Assembly (NCBI GenBank): GCA_037389465.1
Contig: JAZARR010000212.1
Location: 4,673,001 to 4,737,000, forward strand
DNA: 64,000 nucleotides
DNA from: Baylisascaris procyonis
Taxonomy: Eukaryota > Nematoda > Chromadorea > Rhabditida > Ascarididae
Reading direction: 5' to 3'
The translations under genes were made by a program, and so were the position numbers. The stretch's first letter is position 1; each line of letters starts with the position of its first letter. The notes beneath the pieces were generated by a model. That model worked only from the letters and a program-made list of their open reading frames with translations. It had not been told where the DNA came from and ran no database searches. Positions 59,174-64,000 of this stretch are shown here, one piece after another.

Positions 59174-62100
59174 CTTAATGCTCATATATAGCCTCTTCCT
59201 GGAGTCTCGTTTTGGCACTCACACGCTGCATCATATAATCACAGCTGCAGTGCTAACCAAACTTTATTGCCTCACTGCTGGAAATAGGCTTGAAGAGAGT
59301 GCTTATAAACTAACTGAGAATATGCCAAGCGTGCAAATGACAAACTCAAAGCTTCGACAAATCCACAACGAAAGGACGCAAGATAACTAAAATAAGCACT
59401 ACGCACCTTTTAATTAAACCTGAAGTTCGAAACGTTCTTTCACAAAAACCCAAGCTATTTTTCCCTCTCCACCCTCTGAAACGCTTCCGTTTTCTGGACC
59501 CATTCTTCCGTCAACAATTAGAATTGCAGAAATAGCCGCTTTATTTAATGAAATTTCATTGGGAAGGTTCCCTCTGCATCCTTTTCGATTTATTTTGCTG
59601 CTCACAAGAACAGCGCCATCATGGTTGGTAAAAATGCCAACCAATCTTCTGAAAAGGCCAACACTCTTAACTTTCCCTCAATTCAAATGCGATTTTTCCT
59701 GCTAATGCATGCGCTTTTCTTCCCTTAATCAAGGCTCATTTGAACTCTTCAAAATACACTAAAAAAATAGACCGAGTGAGGCAAAAGAAAAGCAGTAATT
59801 TATAGTGATGATGGTTTAAGCTGAAGTGTACAACCAAGCAACACAACGCATCACACCAAAAGAACATGTGGATATTGTGCTTAGGGCTCTCCGACGCCAT
59901 ATGTAAGAATGTGGGTGACTCGACGTACCTTCAACTTCCTCGGTACCAGCTCCATTGTCTCGATTTGTACGAATCCTTGATGCTGTAGTACACTACATAC
60001 TCTCTGCACCTAAAACACCGCACTGTTTACCTATTCAAAAATAAAAACAACTGTCAGGAATCATAACTGACTCACTACACGTTAATAACCCCCTTTCATT
60101 CCTATCCCACTAGTGTATCAACAAATTTTTATTGCTTCCCATTCCATGCGTTCATAAGAATGAAGGAAAAGCGAATTCTTAAAATTAAGCACATCTGCAT
60201 CCTTTTTACCGTCGCAGACATGTCAAATAACACAGTCACTAAAAAGAAGAACCTGTTCGATGCAAGGCGAGAAGCTAACAATACGGCCGCCTCGAGTACG
60301 ACTCAATGTCCTTTTCGCGTGTGGAATCGCAGTCCATGGAGCCGGCAGGTCCAAGAAAACTCCATCACATGCATTCTCGACAAAGAAGCCATCCTCACAA
60401 ACATTCTGGTGCACGCATGTCGTAACCTCACCGAGGCCGTGTTTCTAAAAGCAGACATTCCACCAGATGAGCATAAAGATTCTATTTTTTTGGCGACTAT
60501 AAAATTTGTACTTCATCTAGGCTTGGATTTTCTAAACATAACCAAAATTTTTGGCTAACGGAGGCTACCACCAATAAAATATTTAGCACTGCTCAAACGG
60601 AATCTTTGGGAAACATGAAAAGAATTTAGGCATCTGAAGGAGGAAAAATTATCGGGCATTTCATGGAAGAGAGAAAAACAATGAAGAGAAGGAAATACGA
60701 ATAAAAAGGATTCTAGATATAAAGCAAGTAGATGAAATATTAATGGATATTTGGTCAAACAATAATGTACTGAAGAACATTATAAATGTTTTAACTGCAT
60801 ACGTTTGACAGTCCCTTACGACTTAAGCGTCACATTAACAAGCTAAGCTGAATTTTAATAAACAGGACTTTTCTTTAAAATTTAGAAAAAGGTTACATCA
60901 AAATTTTTCTTTCTCTATGATAGCCATGTTTTGGCTGAAATAGTTTCATTTTGGGATGTTATCATTTTTTGAAAAAAAAAAAAGCTATCGAGGTGAATTA
61001 AGAACTTTAATGCACAGTACAAATAATATGAAAGTTTATGGTAAAAAGATTGGCAATGCTTTTGCAACAAGCAAACTTGCTTCTTATTATCTAGCACAAC
61101 GAATATGAGGAAGCAATTACAGGAAACATACAGCGTGAACACTCACCGGCCAATATAAAATGCCTCCTTCCACCACAGAAAGTTCGAATTTTGCATATTT
61201 GTATGGAAAATTTTTAGAAGAGATATGAATAAGAGTTCAACGGTGCGCACAGCTTACAGTAAAAACAATGTGAGTGCACAAAAAGTGTCACCTTGAGCTC
61301 CTCTTCTACTTGCTTCACCCTCGGTTCTTCGATGTCGTGCGTATAGAGGTGTCCTGACGGCGCAATGGTCATCGCAAGAGCATGTGACAATGAGCCACTA
61401 CCCGTTCCGCTTTCACAAATAACCTTTAAGGATCTCTTATTCTATCAAAGTGAACATCAAAGCCATCTAATAGATCAGCTGAAATCATACATACTTGTGC
61501 ACCCCATCTCTTTGATGGTAAATGCATAAAGAAGCCTACTTCTCCAATACAACTGGTTCATAGAACGGTGTGTCAAGTGCACATCATTGCCCTAAAGGAT
61601 AGTAGCTTAGCTATGCGGCGTATGATTACAGTTGCAAAAATTTCTTCGGAACAACACAACCTACTTATGTAGGACTTGATGGGCACTTTTTGTTTATGAT
61701 GCATTAACAAAACTGATTATCGAACGTAACACAATTCTATTGCTGGTATATTTACAACGATCTCCAACCGCAATAACCGTACAACATCCTCTCGTGCTAA
61801 CCTCAACACCATACTGCTTCGCATGGGGCAATACCCAGTAATTAACTCTAGCGCATAATTATATTTGCAATGCGCTCAGAAAGATTCCTTGCTTCCCCCA
61901 CCACCCTCGTTTCTTCGTCAAAGAAGCAATCATTAACCGATCCTGGCTTTGCGTCGAGAAGCAAAAGAATGAGTGCACAATCCGGTGTGTAAAGAATCTG
62001 AGTGCGTCGTGGTAGAGTTCTTGTCCATAGGTCAGCGCTCGGCCGTAGTACGTACACATAGCCTGCGGTTGCCGAAACTCGAGAGCCATAACTGCAAATT

Positions 62101-62874
62101 TGTGCTGTATATGCGTAATGGCCAAATGAAATTTCAATAGAAGGAATTAGAGAATGAAATAAGATGGAACACTAGCCAAATTACTTGCTGATTGAAAATT
62201 TGAATTAATATGCACATATTTCACATCGTTAACACCAGCTCAGATAATTTAAAAAAACTCATTCAAATGTTACAATAACAAGGAAGAATGCCACGCAAGA
62301 ATAAAAAACGAAGCAAATTTCATCAAGAAATGACATATTCTCTGTATTATTGATTAAGTTCACTTCTTACCTTGAAAATGCTCAAAAGAAAAGCATCATT
62401 TTACGCTAGATTCCCTTCAAAATATCACAGCTAACATATACGTGCAAGGGTTTGATGGCAAATTCCATTTATAATTTCCAGGCTTTCCAAATGAACAACC
62501 CTAATTAATATATCTATTTTTGAGAGTGTAATTACAAAGGTTTATATTTTTCAAATGATTCAAGTGATCGAATATCGAATGCAGCAATGCAATGAACTCA
62601 CTATTGCAACTCTAAAATCAAGAATGTCCTCATGTGTGGTCGGTGCATGGCGCATTTCACAATGGCGCTGTTGTGTGCTTAAAAGAGGCAACGAAGCGAT
62701 GAACAAAACGAACCGTTTTCCAATGAGGAACTCATGCTTCAATGCGCCATATCGCATATTCAGTGTGCAGCCTCGCTTCACCTCAACCGCATGGCATGTG
62801 CCAAAATTCACATATATTATCACTGTGTCACCCTCCTCAATAGTGTCACCATATGTTAGAAAATCGGACGACCG
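58922..62874 (-). CDS. TRMT61A: TRMT61A/Trm61 homologue, catalytic subunit of tRNA (adenine-58-N1)-methyltransferase (six exons seen, first coding exon unresolved)
   Basis: The enzyme uses SAM to methylate N1 of A58 in the tRNA T-loop, as a heterotetramer with TRM6, mainly in the nucleus. Exons 62714-62874, 61938-62091, 61292-61423, 60253-60444, 59929-60009 and 58922-59173 join in phase to give 323 residues (human 289), without the initiator. Counting from the first codon seen, the N-terminal barrel has EEGDTVIIY and ALKHEFLIGKR (about 13-54). SAM motif I is CESGTGSGSLSHAL (108-121). The catalytic motif is VFLDLPAPW (178-186) with Asp181. Then come GGRIVSFSPCIEQV and the conserved C-terminal HTGYLTCAT. 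An insert before the C-terminus carries an acidic run and KRRRL, a possible nuclear signal. Exon 2 has no in-frame ATG before conserved residues, so an upstream exon must supply the start. Confidence 0.92.
59929..60009 (-). CDS. TRMT61A: TRMT61A penultimate exon
   Basis: GTGTTTTAG|GTG acceptor and AAG|GTACGT donor, phase 0, 27 codons. VQRVCSVLQHQGF matches human VQRTCQALAARGF. Confidence 0.9.
60253..60444 (-). CDS. TRMT61A: TRMT61A exon with the catalytic Asp motif
   Basis: CTGCTTTTAG|AAA acceptor and CAG|GTTCTT donor, phase 0, 64 codons. It contains VFLDLPAPW and SFSPCIEQ, both near-identical to human. The ORFs on the plus strand here are shadows. Confidence 0.93.
61292..61423 (-). CDS. TRMT61A: TRMT61A exon with SAM-binding motif I
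   Basis: CTTAAAG|GTT acceptor and AAG|GTGACA donor, phase 0, 44 codons. CESGTGSGSLSHAL is the Rossmann glycine loop. APSGHLYTHDIEEPRV follows, equivalent to human APTGHLHTVEFHQQRA. The usual Glu/Phe after HLYT is replaced by His-Asp-Ile. Confidence 0.9.
61938..62091 (-). CDS. TRMT61A: TRMT61A exon 3 (barrel-to-Rossmann link)
   Basis: AATTTGCAG|T acceptor (phase 2) and TCG|GTTAAT donor (phase 0). YVYVLRPSADLWTRTLPRRT and QILYTPDCALI match human [20 protein letters not shown] and LYSTDIALI. The two longer ORFs overlapping here in other frames are partly intron. Confidence 0.93.
62714..62874 (-). CDS. TRMT61A: TRMT61A exon 2 (N-terminal barrel)
   Basis: TTATTTCAG|CGG acceptor (phase 0) and AACG|GTTCGT donor (phase 2). 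EEGDTVIIYVNFG and MRYGALKHEFLIGKR match the human KEGDTAILSLGHG and RHGVLRHSVDLIGRP segments. Confidence 0.9.
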
Positions 62875-64000
62875 CTGAAATAATTTTCTTTCTTTATAAA
62901 GCATTGAATACAGTATAACCTGCTTATAAGCCCACCTTTCAAGTATAGCTTGCTCCAGCAGTAATAATTATTCGCTTAACATAAAACTATTGAAACCGAA
63001 AATCCAAACCCGATTTCTAGGGGAAAAGTAAACTACTGAAAAGTGGATAGTCAAAGGAACGAGGAAAAAGTTCACTCTCATCCACATTTCAGTAATCTCT
63101 GCCATAATCGAGAGGAAAAGGGGAAATCCAGAGAGGTTATCCACTAACCGCAAAATTATACATTCCGTAGGTTAACATAAAAGACTGCCACTTATAAGTG
63201 ACGACTTGAAAATGGTTATGTGGGATAGTCATGATTTTCTATGAGAAATTGTTTTTTTTTATAGCAGTGCCTAGTACAGTTTGATTCAGGAAATTTGAAT
63301 TAATTAACGAAGAAAAACTGTGAAGAATTTGGACTTTCGTAACAATAAAGAATGCAGAAAACCTTTTGAGGGGCGACAAACTGCAAAGCGACATCGCCTG
63401 ACGAAACATCCATTCGCCGCTCCCTTCTTCAATCAGTCAATCTAAGTTCAGAAAAACCTGCAATCGAACACCGATCGCAGCGTGCTGCATCTCAACGCTG
63501 TGCAACAAACTGCGCCAATAAACGTTCGCCTAGAAAACGTTACTATTCACTTAGTACTATATATTTTTCGCTTTTCTTTGGAATACTTAATTTTAAATTG
63601 CATTACAAGCACCATGTTACCCACTTTTATTGTATCAATCAGATTCAGCAATATCAATGAACTGCATTTATATTCAGCCATATGTTCGCATGCGTCAAAT
63701 GCAAAAAGTACATCCGGCACATACGTATCACACCCGAGTGCACTTCACACTCTTGCACGATCCCACATCCACCACTGCAAATAACACTACGCCTAGGAGT
63801 GCACTTTGCCAATAAATCAAATGTACTCAATAAATAGAGGTATTATTTTCTTTTCAAACTTTTAAAATGACACGTAGTTGGTGGAATTTAAGGTCTTTGC
63901 GATTTTTGTCCCATTTAAACAATCGCTCATTCGTAACGCTCGAATTGCATAGGTTATGCCTTCATCCCTTCCAAGAGGATCGTTGCTGATCGAAATGTAG
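62875..64000. other. Upstream region of TRMT61A with unresolved first coding exon
   Basis: Two short minus-strand candidates supply an ATG and a phase-0 donor: 63458-63490 (11 codons, ending CAG|GTTTTT) and 63149-63178 (10 codons, ending GCG|GTTAGT). Neither is clearly favoured, and the true exon could lie beyond the window. Nothing else coding is recognised. Confidence 0.4.

Noticed and set aside
60160..60558. 132-codon plus-strand ORF
   Set aside because: It is a shadow of the TRMT61A catalytic exon on the minus strand.

Overview
This window looks like eukaryotic, very probably nematode, genomic DNA. It is AT-rich. The genes are split by introns with short GT...TTTCAG/TTTTAG-type boundaries, and the two genes that can be read end to end are conserved animal housekeeping proteins. 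The sparse gene content, introns of hundreds of bases to more than 20 kb, and one plausible trans-splice-type acceptor just before a start codon fit a large-intron (for example strongylid-like parasitic) nematode better than a compact Caenorhabditis-like genome. That taxonomic call is inference. All exon models were built by hand from reading frame, splice dinucleotides, phase agreement and recalled protein families. No database search was run.

Layout. (1) 1340-1562, minus: first exon of a secreted protein starting a PAN/MANSC-like cysteine module; the gene runs off the left edge. (2) About 1577-17733: long non-coding stretch with only short, doubtful ORFs. (3) 17734-39876, plus: a two-exon gene of 473 codons with a 20.7 kb intron. 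It encodes a signal peptide, a ten-cysteine activin-receptor-type three-finger domain, an acidic stretch, a Thr/Ser mucin-like stalk and a hydrophobic GPI-signal-like tail. The exons join exactly in phase (phase 2 into phase 2). I regard this as the most novel item. (4) 39877-44046: intergenic space between convergent genes, with one uncertain 167-codon ORF. (5) 44047-54417, minus: a nearly complete 14-exon ARMC8 (GID5/VID28-type, CTLH/GID ubiquitin-ligase subunit) gene of about 705 residues. An antisense frameshifted single-exon ORF sits inside its fifth intron. (6) 54442-58921: intergenic. (7) 58922-62874, minus: six exons of the catalytic subunit of tRNA m1A58 methyltransferase (TRMT61A/Trm61), complete except for the first coding exon, which is unresolved.

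How they relate. TRMT61A and ARMC8 lie head to tail on the minus strand, 4.5 kb apart. They are both housekeeping genes, but nothing in the sequence proves an operon. The receptor-like gene converges on ARMC8. The left 44 kb is dominated by one huge intron and gene-poor DNA, while the right 20 kb is densely exonic. Two long (TA)n tracts, a GATA-type tetranucleotide repeat touching a start codon, and a perfect 26-bp palindrome are the clearest non-coding features.
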